Assembly (NCBI RefSeq): GCF_008693075.1
Contig: NZ_VXKJ01000030.1
Coordinates: 124,001 to 188,000 of the forward strand
DNA length: 64,000 nucleotides
Direction of reading: 5' to 3'
Origin: Corynebacterium phocae
GTDB lineage: Bacteria > Actinomycetota > Actinomycetes > Mycobacteriales > Mycobacteriaceae
The notes below the pieces were generated by a model. The model had not been told where the DNA came from, searched no databases, and saw nothing but the letters and a program-made list of their open reading frames with translations. Position numbers and translations under genes: made by a program. Shown here piece by piece: positions 1 to 9,453 of this stretch (its first letter is position 1; each line of letters opens with the position of its first letter).

Positions 1-1178
1 CTGAGGGCGGCTTTGGCGGCCTGGGTAACGCAGCCTTGGCCTCGTCCCAGCGCAAGGCTCCCGGTTTCGCGTTGCAGGGGGAACCCGGGCAGGCGCATGA
101 CCTTATCCTGGAGCTGAAGTCCATGGCGGACGTCGGCCTGGTGGGCTTTCCGTCTGCAGGCAAGTCCTCGCTTATCTCTGTCCTGTCTGCCGCCAAACCA
201 AAAATCGGTGACTATCCCTTCACCACCCTGCAGCCCAATTTGGGCGTGGTGGACATGGGCAATGAGTCCTTCACCATTGCGGATGTCCCGGGCCTTATCC
301 CGGGTGCTGCGGAAGGCAAGGGGCTTGGCCTGGATTTCCTCCGCCACATTGAGCGCACTGCCGTCCTGGCGCATGTTGTGGACACCGCCACCATGGAGCC
401 TGGCCGCGACCCCATGTCGGATATCGAGGCCCTGGAAAAGGAACTCGAGGAGTACCAGCAGCTATTGGACAATGACACGGGTTTGGGCGATCTTAAAAAC
501 CGCCCCCGCATCATCATCCTGAATAAGGCTGACGTCCCTGAAGCCCAGGAGTTGGCTGAGTTTGTTAAAGAGGATCTGGAAGAGAAATTCGGCTGGCCGG
601 TATTTATTATCTCCGCCGTCGCGCGCAAGGGGCTGGATCCTCTCAAGTACAAGCTGCTGGAGATGGTGAAGAAGCACCGGCGTACCCAGCCCAAGGTGAA
701 GGCCGACAAGAACAAGACCATCATCCATCCGTTGGCTGTGGGTAAGAAGAAGGGCCACTTTGCTGACTTCCATGTCAAGGCTGACCCACAGGTTGAAGGC
801 GGCTTCATTGTGGAAGGTGAGAAGATTGACCGGTGGATCACCCAGACTGACTTCGAGAATGAGGAGGCAATCGGCTACCTGGCGGACCGCCTGGCAAGGG
901 CTGGCGTAGAGGATAAGCTCTTCAAGCTCGGTGCTGTGGAGGGCTGCCCGGTCACCATTGGTGGCATTACCTTCGAGTGGGAGCCTATGACGGGCGGTAA
1001 CGCTACTGACGCCGGCCGTGGATTCGACGGCCGCCTCCATAGCACGGACCGCATGTCCGCTGCTGAGCGCAAGCGCGCCTCTCAGGCCCGCCGCGGCCTC
1101 ATCGACGAACTCGACTTCGGTGATGAGGACAAGATTGTCACCCGTGAGCAAGCTAACAGGGACCGTTGGCAGGGTTAG
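1..1178 (+). CDS. obgE: Obg family GTPase, 3' part (5' end outside window)
   Basis: GTPase that binds the 50S subunit and acts in ribosome maturation and stress control. The reading frame is open from the first base; the first residues ([14 protein letters not shown]) match the end of the glycine-rich Obg fold, so the true start lies upstream. G-domain motifs are visible: GFPSAGKSS (P-loop), [12 protein letters not shown] (switch I), [10 protein letters not shown] (switch II, G3), NKAD (G4) and SAVARKG (G5). After the G domain a C-terminal OCT-type domain follows (about 240 to 330 in the visible part) and a charged tail. In actinobacteria obgE normally follows rplU-rpmA and precedes proB; here proB lies 14 kb away, beyond the pilus island. 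No clear terminator hairpin follows the stop. Confidence 0.96.
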   Translation, partial: EGGFGGLGNAALASSQRKAPGFALQGEPGQAHDLILELKSMADVGLVGFPSAGKSSLISVLSAAKPKIGDYPFTTLQPNLGVVDMGNESFTIADVPGLIPGAAEGKGLGLDFLRHIERTAVLAHVVDTATMEPGRDPMSDIEALEKELEEYQQLLDNDTGLGDLKNRPRIIILNKADVPEAQELAEFVKEDLEEKFGWPVFIISAVARKGLDPLKYKLLEMVKKHRRTQPKVKADKNKTIIHPLAVGKKKGHFADFHVKADPQVEGGFIVEGEKIDRWITQTDFENEEAIGYLADRLARAGVEDKLFKLGAVEGCPVTIGGITFEWEPMTGGNATDAGRGFDGRLHSTDRMSAAERKRASQARRGLIDELDFGDEDKIVTREQANRDRWQG

Positions 1179-1214
1179 GGCGACACATTATAGCATAAGG
1201 GGAGAATATTACAG

Positions 1215-1243
1215 TTGATATAGCATCGGGTTTGGTCTAGATT
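1215..1243 (+). promoter_or_regulatory. Candidate sigma-A-type promoter for the pilus island
   Basis: TTGATA at 1215-1220 and TAGATT at 1238-1243 are separated by exactly 17 bp, about 100 bp before the pilin start. The surrounding 168-bp gap (1179-1346) is AT-rich. The pilin gene has its own ribosome binding site, AAGGA at 1337-1341, 5 nt before ATG 1347. The assignment rests on hexamer match and spacing only. Confidence 0.45.
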
Positions 1244-1346
1244 TTTTACTAAAGCGACAGAAAACTGCCAGCAAACTTTTCGCAAAGCGTTAAGCAGGCG
1301 GAAGCAGTGTCGCCCAAGTCCCTTCTAGTTCAACATAAGGATTCTT

Positions 1347-2996
1347 ATGAACAATTTCTCCCGCAAAATGATCTCACTTTGCGCTGCCACCACCATTGCA
1401 TGTGCTGGTGCCGGAATTGGCCTTCCTGTCGCTTTCGGACAGGACACTTTCCCTCGCACATTGGCACCCACCGATCTCCAAGACCAAACAAAATTCCTGG
1501 ATAATGACCATGAGGTCACAATCAAGGTATCCAAGTACGTTGGTGAAGCTGGAGACCAGACCTCCCCACTTGCAGGAGTTGCTTTTGAGGTGCAGCAAGT
1601 GCAGGCTGCAAGCGGCCAAGGATTTGACTTCACCACCCAAGAAGCCTGGGAAGAGTTGAACCAACTGGTCGATGGTGACGTTGATCAGAAAATTGCTGAC
1701 ATCATCACCGGCAAGAAATTCGTTGGAACGGCGAAGACTGATGAAACCGGGGCGGACGGATCGGCCACCTTCACTTTCAACCCTGCTACGGACGACGTAA
1801 CATACGGGCCTGGTGTCTATCTTGTAACTGAAAAGCTAGATGCTCAAGACGTGGAACAGTACAACCTTTCGGAAACGTCGCCATTCTTGGTAGTCGTACC
1901 GAGCCTGGATGACGCAGGAAACTGGGTTTATTCCCAGGAAGCGTTTCCGAAGAACCAGGAGATTAAAGCAACCAAAGAGGTTGATGACAATGACCTTACC
2001 CTGGGTAAGGATGTCAAATACCGGCTCCAGGTAAAGATCCCCTCCACAAACCTGGATACCCTGAAAGTTACCGATGAATTGGTACCGCAGCTGCAATATA
2101 AGGAGGATCTCGAGGTTGAGCTAGTCTCTGAATCTAGCACGACGCCTCCGGTGCCCCTTACCAAGGATACCGATTACACTTTGTCGGCCCCGCAGGCTAA
2201 CAATCCAGGTGGAACAGTGGAGGTCGAATTTACCGATGAAGGCCGCAAAAAGGTGGAGGAGTTCTATAGTGGAAATACCAAGTTATCTCCAGCGACTCCA
2301 GCACATCATGACGGGATTATCCGTGTTGATTTCAGTGCAACGCTTGTAGAACTACCGGACAAGGGTATTCTGACGAACACCGCAAAGTTCGACATCAATG
2401 GAAAAATTCATTCCACTGATGATGACAAAGGCACTCCAGACAAAAGTGATGACACCCCGGCTAGTACGACGCTGGCAAACTTGGAGTTAACAAAGACCGG
2501 TAGTGACACTGCATCTGAACTCGAAGGGGCTGAGTTTGAACTGTACCGTTGTATTCAGGAGCAGGCGTCGAATGAATGGAAATTGCTCGGCGACAAGCTC
2601 TCCGTCGGCAATAGCTCGGCAGATCCTACTAATGTCGACAAGCTCATCACTGAGATCGATGCAACTACGAACAAAGCAATGTTCAAGGGCTATGGTCTGC
2701 CTGTTTCTTCGCATTCGACCAGTGTGCTCTCAACCAAAAACAATGATTTCTGTGTAATTGAGACGAAGTCTCCGGCTGGATTCGTTCGTAACCCTGAGAT
2801 TCATCACCTTACTCTGGAGCAGCCTGCTGACCAGGCTCCGATCCTGAAAGCCTCCATTGATAACCAAAAGACCACCTTCCTGAACCAGTTGCCTGCAACT
2901 GGTGCATGGGGCATCATCTTAGTGTTCTTGGTTGGTCTGGGCTTGCTGGCTCGTGGTCTCTACACCACCCGCCGCGACAACCTGGCAACCGCTTAA
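1347..2996 (+). CDS. Shaft pilin subunit (SpaA/SpaD/SpaH-like), LPATG-anchored
   Basis: Secreted pilin that a class C sortase would polymerise into a covalent fibre and that is finally attached to peptidoglycan. 549 aa, usual for a corynebacterial major pilin. Seen: N-terminal signal peptide (about 1-30); a first domain ending in a pilin-like FPKN motif (F200-K202-N203) that would supply the cross-linking lysine, a variant of the usual YPKN; middle domain with Cna_B-like strands; a C-terminal Cna_B domain starting near LELTKTGSD with an E-box-like CVIETKSPAGF (Glu472); sorting signal LPATG at 515-519, a hydrophobic stretch and a basic tail. Cys in the last domain (YRCIQ and DFCVIE) could form a disulfide. 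It is the first gene of the island, behind a promoter candidate and in front of two hairpins, which fits high expression of the shaft. Function is by family; sortase pairing is inference. Confidence 0.9.
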   Translation: MNNFSRKMISLCAATTIACAGAGIGLPVAFGQDTFPRTLAPTDLQDQTKFLDNDHEVTIKVSKYVGEAGDQTSPLAGVAFEVQQVQAASGQGFDFTTQEAWEELNQLVDGDVDQKIADIITGKKFVGTAKTDETGADGSATFTFNPATDDVTYGPGVYLVTEKLDAQDVEQYNLSETSPFLVVVPSLDDAGNWVYSQEAFPKNQEIKATKEVDDNDLTLGKDVKYRLQVKIPSTNLDTLKVTDELVPQLQYKEDLEVELVSESSTTPPVPLTKDTDYTLSAPQANNPGGTVEVEFTDEGRKKVEEFYSGNTKLSPATPAHHDGIIRVDFSATLVELPDKGILTNTAKFDINGKIHSTDDDKGTPDKSDDTPASTTLANLELTKTGSDTASELEGAEFELYRCIQEQASNEWKLLGDKLSVGNSSADPTNVDKLITEIDATTNKAMFKGYGLPVSSHSTSVLSTKNNDFCVIETKSPAGFVRNPEIHHLTLEQPADQAPILKASIDNQKTTFLNQLPATGAWGIILVFLVGLGLLARGLYTTRRDNLATA

Positions 2997-3017
2997 TTAC
3001 TTAGCAATTAAGTAATT
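2995..3017 (+). terminator. AT-rich hairpin at the pilin stop codon
   Basis: Perfect 9-bp inverted repeat, AATTACTTA (2995-3003) and TAAGTAATT (3009-3017) with a 5-nt loop. It overlaps the TAA stop of the pilin gene and sits just ahead of a second, GC-rich hairpin. Whether it terminates, protects the 3' end of the pilin mRNA or only contributes to folding cannot be told. Confidence 0.4.
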
Positions 3018-3023
3018 TGGTTC

Positions 3024-3054
3024 AACTCCACCCGGTCTTTCGGGTGGAGTTTCT
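3024..3054 (+). terminator. Hairpin terminator/attenuator between pilin and sortase
   Basis: Eleven-bp perfect stem, AACTCCACCCG (3024-3034) and CGGGTGGAGTT (3041-3051), 6-nt loop, followed by a short T run. It lies between the shaft pilin stop and the sortase start at 3065. Since no obvious separate sortase promoter is seen, it probably works as a leaky terminator that lowers sortase output relative to pilin. Confidence 0.65.
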
Positions 3055-3064
3055 GGAAAGAGAA

Positions 3065-3964
3065 ATGATGATGGCTGTGAAACATAGAAAAGAAGCAACG
3101 AAGAAGAAAACCCGTCTTCGGGGCCCCATCTATATCATTCTGGCCATCATTGTTTTTCTTACTCCGGTGGTTATTACTCATCTTAAAAATATTGAGCAAA
3201 ACCGCCTGGCGCAGTACTACTCGGAGTCGGTCCGCAACATTGAACCGGCCCAAAAGGCTTCGCTTTTGGAGGAAGCACGCGAGTACAACCGGAATTTACC
3301 CGAATTCGGCTCGCTAGACCCGTGGGTTAATGGTATCGACGTTAGTACTCCCGGATATAAACTTTATCTTGAACAACTAAATATTGATTCCATGATGGGG
3401 CGCCTTCGGGTTCCCTCTGTGGGGATTGACCTTCCTATCTATCATGGAACCTCGACCTCTACTCTTGCTCACGGCGTTGGCCACCTTTATGGCACGGCGC
3501 TTCCTGTAGGAGGGAAGGGAACACACTCAGTGTTGACAGGTCATACGGGGCTTGCAACATTGACTATGTTTGACAACCTCACACACATCAAAACCGGCGA
3601 TGTCTTCACAATCGAGGTGCTTGATGAAACTCTTGCGTATGAAGTAGACCAGATTGTGACGGTGCTTCCGGAAGACGTAGCCAACATCAAGCCCGAGGTG
3701 GGACAGGACTTCGTTACTCTGGTCACCTGTACGCCCTACGGCATTAATACGCACCGCCTGTTGGTTAGGGGGCATCGGACGGAACTTATTGCCGAGCAGT
3801 TCGAAAAAACCTATACCAGCCCTTGGCAGGTGTGGATGAAACTTGCCGTGGCTATCTCTCTACTGGCTCTGCTTTATCTGTTCTTCCTTCTGTGGCGCCG
3901 TAGGCGCAAACAGAAGGAAGAAAATGGACAATCTCAAGCCGCACATTTAAAGGAATCTAATTAA
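3065..3964 (+). CDS. Class C sortase (pilin polymerase), DPW lid
   Basis: Membrane transpeptidase that cleaves LPxTG-like motifs and links pilins. Seen from ATG 3065: N-terminal transmembrane helix (about 19-40), a lid segment with DPW at 85-87 (the class C hallmark), catalytic His160 in LTGHTG, catalytic Cys222 in TLVTCTPYG, Arg231 nine residues later, a C-terminal membrane helix near 255-278 and a basic tail. Start choice: an upstream in-frame ATG at 3017 lies inside the terminator hairpin, while 3065 has GGAAAGA just ahead of it; ATGs at 3068 and 3071 are alternatives. Gives 299 aa, normal for class C. Lies between the LPATG pilin and the LAETG pilin-like gene, whose ATG follows its stop by 1 nt, so the two are co-transcribed. 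Confidence 0.93.
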   Translation: MMMAVKHRKEATKKKTRLRGPIYIILAIIVFLTPVVITHLKNIEQNRLAQYYSESVRNIEPAQKASLLEEAREYNRNLPEFGSLDPWVNGIDVSTPGYKLYLEQLNIDSMMGRLRVPSVGIDLPIYHGTSTSTLAHGVGHLYGTALPVGGKGTHSVLTGHTGLATLTMFDNLTHIKTGDVFTIEVLDETLAYEVDQIVTVLPEDVANIKPEVGQDFVTLVTCTPYGINTHRLLVRGHRTELIAEQFEKTYTSPWQVWMKLAVAISLLALLYLFFLLWRRRRKQKEENGQSQAAHLKESN

Positions 3965-3965
3965 A

Positions 3966-5264
3966 ATGGTCAACAAAAAACAATATCGGTTAGGGCATAT
4001 CTTCGGGGTGTTTCTGTTGGTTATTGTGTGCACTTTTGTGTTCATAGTTCCGGTGTCCTCGGCGCAGCCTTCGCGGACGCCTAACTTCTTGCAGATTGCT
4101 AAGTTGCTACCGGGGCCTGAGGATAGCTATGCGGGGTTGTTTGATGAGGCTGCTATTGTCGGCGCTGAATATCAGGCGTTGAAGCTTGATGGGCTGGGTG
4201 ATGTGACTCCGGAGGAGTTGGGTCAGCTTGTCAAGGACAATCCTGAGTTGTTGACTGATGAGCCCGGTGTTGAGGTTGCCGGCACTTTTACTGCTACTTC
4301 TGATGACGCTGGTGTTGCTTTGTTCCAGGGGTTGGAAGAGGGGATTTACCAGATTACGGAGAAGTCGCGTCGGGTTGGTGACGTTCCGGAGTTGCTTAGT
4401 TCTCCGTTTTTGGTGATTGTGTCTGGTACGACGACTGCGGTGCGTAGCAAGATTCAGCCGTTGACGGTGACTAAGACTTCGCATGAGCCTGAAGTTCAAT
4501 ACAAGGATGAGATCGTTTATACCATCTCTTCTGGTGTTGTCCAGCCTGATGTTAATGGGAAGATTTCTAAGGCTCAGGTTAAGGACTCTTTGGATGGCGC
4601 CTTGGAATTTAAAAGCGTATCCAATGTAGTTATTTCTAATCTTGATGGTGACGTCAAGTTGGGGGAGTCCGACTATTTGGTAGAGGCTTCTGGGCAGGAT
4701 GTTGTTGTCTCGCTGACTGATTCTGGTTTGACTAAGTTGAGTAAGAGACGGGCCAATCACCCGGAGACCACTTTGGAGTTGGATTTGACTGCCACGGTGG
4801 ACAAGATGGTGTTAGGCAATACTCGTATTGATAACATTGCGTTTGTTGCGATGGATGGTTACTGCGGCTTTACCGGTCAGGATAAGGATTGTATTGATAG
4901 CATTCCGGCTGTTGAATCCGGTGTTGCTTCTTTCCACACCTCGCCTTTCGGTCCCATTGAGGGCATTATTACCGGGATTATTGGTTTGCTGATTACTGGT
5001 CTTGGAATTGGGCATTTGGGGAAGATGTTGCTCAACTTTGTGCCGGAGCAGGCCCAGCCGGCTCCGCAGCATACTGACGTGCCCAGCAAGGCTTCGGATC
5101 GTTGGGATGGCGGAAAGCTTGGTGACCTGGCTGAGACGGGCGCTAGTGTGCTGGGGGTTGTGGCGGTAGCACTTCTTCTGATACTTGCCGGTTGGTGGCT
5201 GATTGGTCGTAAACGTCGCAACGAAGACGAGGCTGAGCTCTCCTCTCTAGAAGGAGAAAAGTAG
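3966..5264 (+). CDS. Minor pilin/cell-wall anchored surface protein, LAETG motif
   Basis: Probable accessory or base pilin. Seen in 432 aa: signal peptide with a long hydrophobic core (about 12-34) ending near SSAQPS; an N-terminal Cna_B-like domain; a second immunoglobulin-like domain from about 160; a Cys pair in YCGFTGQDKDC; a hydrophobic stretch around 325-355 before the end; then LAETG at 388-392, a membrane helix and RKRRN tail. LAETG replaces the standard LPxTG at the Pro position. There are two hydrophobic segments near the C-terminus, the first (GIITGIIGLLITGLGIG) ahead of the sorting signal, which is unusual. No pilin-type YPK lysine motif is obvious, so a base (SpaB/E/G-like) or tip-linker role is likelier than shaft. 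Codon use favours T-ending codons (GTT, GCT, TTG), unlike the housekeeping genes around the island. Confidence 0.75.
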   Translation: MVNKKQYRLGHIFGVFLLVIVCTFVFIVPVSSAQPSRTPNFLQIAKLLPGPEDSYAGLFDEAAIVGAEYQALKLDGLGDVTPEELGQLVKDNPELLTDEPGVEVAGTFTATSDDAGVALFQGLEEGIYQITEKSRRVGDVPELLSSPFLVIVSGTTTAVRSKIQPLTVTKTSHEPEVQYKDEIVYTISSGVVQPDVNGKISKAQVKDSLDGALEFKSVSNVVISNLDGDVKLGESDYLVEASGQDVVVSLTDSGLTKLSKRRANHPETTLELDLTATVDKMVLGNTRIDNIAFVAMDGYCGFTGQDKDCIDSIPAVESGVASFHTSPFGPIEGIITGIIGLLITGLGIGHLGKMLLNFVPEQAQPAPQHTDVPSKASDRWDGGKLGDLAETGASVLGVVAVALLLILAGWWLIGRKRRNEDEAELSSLEGEK

Positions 5265-5321
5265 ATGAGGGAATTCAAAATTTTAGATTTTTATAATATG
5301 CGACGTAACGAGGAGTTTGAA

Positions 5322-8300
5322 ATGAATCAGGATAGCCGACATCAAGGGCGGTCGACATTCAGATTGTTAGCCCTGTTTCTTTCGTTGTTTGTTTTTAGTT
5401 TCCTCGTTGTTGTTCCATCGTCCCTTCAAAATAGTGCGGCTGCCGTTGAAACGAATGAGCAAGATCCATCGGTTAATGAGGCATTTAAAAATCGTAATTC
5501 AAAATTCAACCGTTATGGGGGCTGCGAGTATCGCCGCTCCGCACAATCCGTTTCGGTGCAGTGGGCACCCGAATTGTGTTGGTTAGATATTGGCGGCGTT
5601 CAGCAGGCACTGCAGAATTCATCTAGTAGTGAAGACTCTTGTGACCATTTCTCCCAGACAATTGGCGACCTGACGTTGTGCTTTAAACCTAAAAAGGTGA
5701 GAGGGGATCATTTCGTCTCCGTAAAAAGCGAAGTAGATATCCTTAAGCCAGGGGGGTCAGCTAGCACAACCTTTGGAGGAAGGTTTAATTTTAACCGCTA
5801 CCCCGGTTCTAAAGCTTCTTCTCTTTTAACTTCCCAGCATAAAAACGTCACCGGGTTGAATGATTTTGCTGTTATTGAGTTTTCTGATATTAAAATCCTA
5901 GATTCGAGGAACAATCCTATAGAGGATTTTAGTTTCTATGTAGCGGATGCTCAGTCAACAGACTTCCATTATGACTCTACGTTTGGCGATATGATTACCA
6001 TCGGCCCGGCCGAAAATTCTGTTGAAAAGCTCTTCGAAATGCGTCCAGGCATCAATGGAGGCTCTGGTCAAAACTGGCGCGCCGAATTGTGTCTAAAACA
6101 TAACGGTCCAAGTGGTGATCTGTTTAAATCAGGGATTTACGAAGAGTGGGACAGTGAACTTCCAAAAAATGACTATCCCTACGTTTGTCACGCTGGAAAT
6201 GCTCGAATACCATCTGGTTCCTTTTTGCTAGAAGTTAATAGCCCAAAGAATTTGGAAGTTGGACTATATTCAAAGTCCTCCAGCAGGGTGCCGCGCCACT
6301 TGCAGAGTGTGGCTTTCGCTTTGACCCTAAGCGAGATCGGTGGGCACGTCACGCAACCTGATACCTCTATCGAGGAGCGGGTTACTGGACAGAAGTCTCA
6401 GTTCAATTTTGCCGGGGGTAAATATTCCGGAGGCAATTTTGTTTCCATAAATACGAAACCTGGTGAGCTGGGACCGCTGCCCCGTAGGGCCGGTGGGACA
6501 ACTAATTATGTCTTAAAAGATGAGATCATGTTTCGGTCCTGGGCTGAAGGGGTGGATGCTGCAAAAGCTCTAGACCGTTACAAAGCTGAATGGACTTGTA
6601 GGGTTGGTAACAGTAGCCCTGTCACCTTTACTAAAAATCGTCCCGCCGGTGGGTTCGTGGTTGAAGAAGGCAAAAAGGTTATCGATGGGAATGAGGTTGG
6701 GTATTCCGAGGTTAGGCATGCAAATGATGCGAACGAACCGATTTACTGCAAGGCTGATTGGGATTCCATCCTCGAACCATCCTCAGTTGATATTCACAAA
6801 ACGGTAGATGGTTCTGGACCCGGTGCTGAAACCAATTACGGCTTCGAGTATGCCTGTGTAATTCCCGATAGTGCGAAAACTCCAGCCTCTCGGACTCCAA
6901 GTGGTCAAGAATCCAGCACCCTCGCACTCTTCAATTCAGCCTACCCTGGAATAGAGCAAAAGGGTACGGGGGCAGTGCGGAATAATGGAACCCTTAGTTT
7001 TGAAGGTCTAGTTGAAGGCTCTGAATGTACGTTCAAGGAAACTCCTGCGACTTTCGATGGGCACCGGCATGAAGTTTCATGGGATGGTAGTAACTTTGCT
7101 TCAGCTAGTGAAAACCCAAAGACTACGGTAGTTGGCTCAGGGGGCGGCAGCGTCACTTTGCAAGCTGTTAATAAATTTATCCCCGATCCACCTATAGTTA
7201 ACTTGATGCAAACCGTTGAGGGGAGTGCTGCAGAAAGCGTAATCCCTTCCAACACGGCTAAAGAGTTTACTTACGACTTGGATTGTAAAAAGCCCAATTC
7301 TGGTGTCTCTGTAGATATTTCGAACAACCAGCAAGGAGTCTTGGTAGGTACTGCGCGAAGCGAGGTATCTAATGCAAATTCGCAGTGTGCTTTAACCGTA
7401 ATAGACCCTGAGGTACCTGCTAACGTTGAGCGCACTAACCTTGTGGTCAAAGTCGGAGAAAATCAGACTACCGTTTCCCCCAGCGGTTCAAATAATCAAT
7501 TCACCATTCCTTTGAAGAGCGGTCCTGGTGCGGTAACCGATGTTTCGGTGGTGTCTAATTATGAATTTAAAAAATCCGCTCTCAAAGTTAACGTTGAGCC
7601 GCAATGGCCGGATTCTGCGACGGATGATGATAAATCTGTTGCTATTCCGGTAAACTATGAATGTACTCCGCCGCAACCAGGTATCAACGGTACGGTTAAC
7701 GTGTCCCCGGAAAAAGCAGCAAATGACAACGTAGAACCTGCTGTAATCAGCGATGTTCCGCTAAACGCTAGTTGCACATTAAAGATTGAGGTACCTAATG
7801 AATACAAGCGGTTTGAGCTGAGTGATGCCCCGATTGAGGTCCAGCATTATGATGCCAACAATGTTTTAACTTCTCTCGGTCGTTTAGATCCCGTTAATGG
7901 TATTACTTTCCCGGCAAACGATGACGTAGCTCCGCGCCTTTTTGACCATGTTGTAATCCGGCCCACCTTCAAAAGGCGGACAGTCGGTGTACGCGTAGTC
8001 AACTTTAAAAACCCTGAGGCTTCTACGTTGTTAACAGGGAATTTAAGCGACGGGAAGCGTTTTGAGAACGCTTTTGAGTGCGATGGTGAGACCTTTCCCT
8101 CTGACAACACTCAGGGTATAACTACCTTCGCTGACGCAGGGGATGCCTCGAATAGCGGTCTTTGGGGAACGAGCGCCCCAACTGGCGGGACAGTCGTTCA
8201 GCTTCCAGCCGGCGCAAAGTGTACTTATAAACTCCAAGGTTCTGCACTTGATGCTCATACGCACATCGACGTAACTAATGGAGACCGGAAGCCATACTCC

Positions 8301-9443
8301 CAAGTTGGTGCCTGGGGAGCGGAAGAACAGAAACCGAGTACGAACCCGACTTCACTCTTAGACGAGGAATCAAATGTCGATGATTCGAAGAAGTCACCCA
8401 CTCTTACCTTTAGGGTGCCGGTTGCTAAGCCTGCTAACAATGAACCAGTAATGACTATTGCTTCTGAGACTTTCTTTAAAACGGCAGTTGCTGACGTTAA
8501 GTTCGTTAAAAAAGCGGAAGGCGCGGCTTCTGACGGGCAAGAGTTCCGTTTTAACCTGAAATGTGCGGATCAAACTGATAAAGAATTTGTCGTTGAGTCT
8601 GGGAAGAGTCATCTTCTTAAAAACATGAAAATTGGCAGGACCTGTTCCATAGAAGAAGTCGTCCCCGACCCCAGTCCTATTCCATTTGTAAAGACCGGAG
8701 AAAGCGGCACACTTGTTTCTCTAACCCCCGAGGCCGCTACTGCCTCCACGCCTCCAAAGTGGGATATTGAAGTTCTGCCTGTGGAAGATGCCTCTGATAC
8801 TAATACCAGCGGTTCTAAGTGGTCAGTTGAGGCAATCAACACCATTCCGGGCATTGAACTGGAGAAGAAGATTAAGGGTGGGCTTATCTCTCCCATGACG
8901 CAAGCAGTATCCGGTTCGGTTCTTTTGCCGCTTGGCGCAGAAAAGATGACCGTGACCTATACAGCGGTCAATAAGTCGGGTAAGGCGCTCAATTCTCTGT
9001 CGCTGAAGGACCCAAGTTTGTCTGGACTTACCGTAGTTGACTCAGGAGGTAGCGAATACTCAATCGGACAAGATGGTGCCATTCCAGATGGCGTATGCAG
9101 TTGGAACTCGACTCAAACTCCTATGAACCTTGAAGGTAATCAAAGTGTTGGATGTTCTTTCGATGTGAAAATTCCGGATTCCGGCAATTACTATCACTAC
9201 GAAGGGGACTCGGCTGTGGTTACCGCAACGGTTGCGGATTCCCCCCGGGATCTAAAGGACTCGGTAAGTGATTCTGCTGCAACCGACGCCATCAGGCTCT
9301 CTGCCTCGGTCAGCGGAATGTTGCCGCAGGCCGGTGTACCCACGCTGGTTCTTGTTCTGCTGCTGGGGCTTGGTACCCTGATCTTCGGTCTGTGGCGTTA
9401 CCTTCGTCGCGAAGAAGAAGATGACCAACTGCAAGCAGCTTAA
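5322..9443 (+). CDS. Giant surface adhesin with tandem DUF5979-like domains, LPQAG motif
   Basis: Predicted cell-wall anchored adhesin, 1,373 aa from ATG 5322. Seen: signal peptide with hydrophobic core; an N-terminal region of about 330 aa beginning with a Cys-rich segment (GCEYRRS, PELCWLDIGG, IGDLTLCF), probably a ligand-binding head reminiscent of CshA-type adhesin modules; then five repeated Ig-like domains of the DUF5979 type starting near residues 486, 625, 753, 888 and 1056, each opening with a K-T/V-x-G strand and a Cys a few strands later; a DUF11-like domain from about 1173; LPQAG at 1334-1338, membrane helix and RREEEDD tail. Start: AGGAG at 5311-5315 is 6 nt before ATG 5322, but ATG 5265, one base after the previous stop, has AGGAG at 5252-5256, so a 1,392-aa form is possible. 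Strongly AT-biased for this genome. The next gene is a class C sortase (10 nt on), so the pair is probably functional together. Adhesion role is inference. Confidence 0.8.
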   Translation: MNQDSRHQGRSTFRLLALFLSLFVFSFLVVVPSSLQNSAAAVETNEQDPSVNEAFKNRNSKFNRYGGCEYRRSAQSVSVQWAPELCWLDIGGVQQALQNSSSSEDSCDHFSQTIGDLTLCFKPKKVRGDHFVSVKSEVDILKPGGSASTTFGGRFNFNRYPGSKASSLLTSQHKNVTGLNDFAVIEFSDIKILDSRNNPIEDFSFYVADAQSTDFHYDSTFGDMITIGPAENSVEKLFEMRPGINGGSGQNWRAELCLKHNGPSGDLFKSGIYEEWDSELPKNDYPYVCHAGNARIPSGSFLLEVNSPKNLEVGLYSKSSSRVPRHLQSVAFALTLSEIGGHVTQPDTSIEERVTGQKSQFNFAGGKYSGGNFVSINTKPGELGPLPRRAGGTTNYVLKDEIMFRSWAEGVDAAKALDRYKAEWTCRVGNSSPVTFTKNRPAGGFVVEEGKKVIDGNEVGYSEVRHANDANEPIYCKADWDSILEPSSVDIHKTVDGSGPGAETNYGFEYACVIPDSAKTPASRTPSGQESSTLALFNSAYPGIEQKGTGAVRNNGTLSFEGLVEGSECTFKETPATFDGHRHEVSWDGSNFASASENPKTTVVGSGGGSVTLQAVNKFIPDPPIVNLMQTVEGSAAESVIPSNTAKEFTYDLDCKKPNSGVSVDISNNQQGVLVGTARSEVSNANSQCALTVIDPEVPANVERTNLVVKVGENQTTVSPSGSNNQFTIPLKSGPGAVTDVSVVSNYEFKKSALKVNVEPQWPDSATDDDKSVAIPVNYECTPPQPGINGTVNVSPEKAANDNVEPAVISDVPLNASCTLKIEVPNEYKRFELSDAPIEVQHYDANNVLTSLGRLDPVNGITFPANDDVAPRLFDHVVIRPTFKRRTVGVRVVNFKNPEASTLLTGNLSDGKRFENAFECDGETFPSDNTQGITTFADAGDASNSGLWGTSAPTGGTVVQLPAGAKCTYKLQGSALDAHTHIDVTNGDRKPYSQVGAWGAEEQKPSTNPTSLLDEESNVDDSKKSPTLTFRVPVAKPANNEPVMTIASETFFKTAVADVKFVKKAEGAASDGQEFRFNLKCADQTDKEFVVESGKSHLLKNMKIGRTCSIEEVVPDPSPIPFVKTGESGTLVSLTPEAATASTPPKWDIEVLPVEDASDTNTSGSKWSVEAINTIPGIELEKKIKGGLISPMTQAVSGSVLLPLGAEKMTVTYTAVNKSGKALNSLSLKDPSLSGLTVVDSGGSEYSIGQDGAIPDGVCSWNSTQTPMNLEGNQSVGCSFDVKIPDSGNYYHYEGDSAVVTATVADSPRDLKDSVSDSAATDAIRLSASVSGMLPQAGVPTLVLVLLLGLGTLIFGLWRYLRREEEDDQLQAA

Positions 9444-9453
9444 GGAATAGATA

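Noticed and set aside
3017..3064. Upstream ATG 3017 for the first sortase
   Set aside because: It overlaps a terminator hairpin and lacks a ribosome site, whereas 3065 has GGAAAGA.
5292..5297. TATAAT as a sure promoter within the adhesin leader
   Set aside because: No acceptable -35 hexamer at 16-18 bp; kept only as a possibility.
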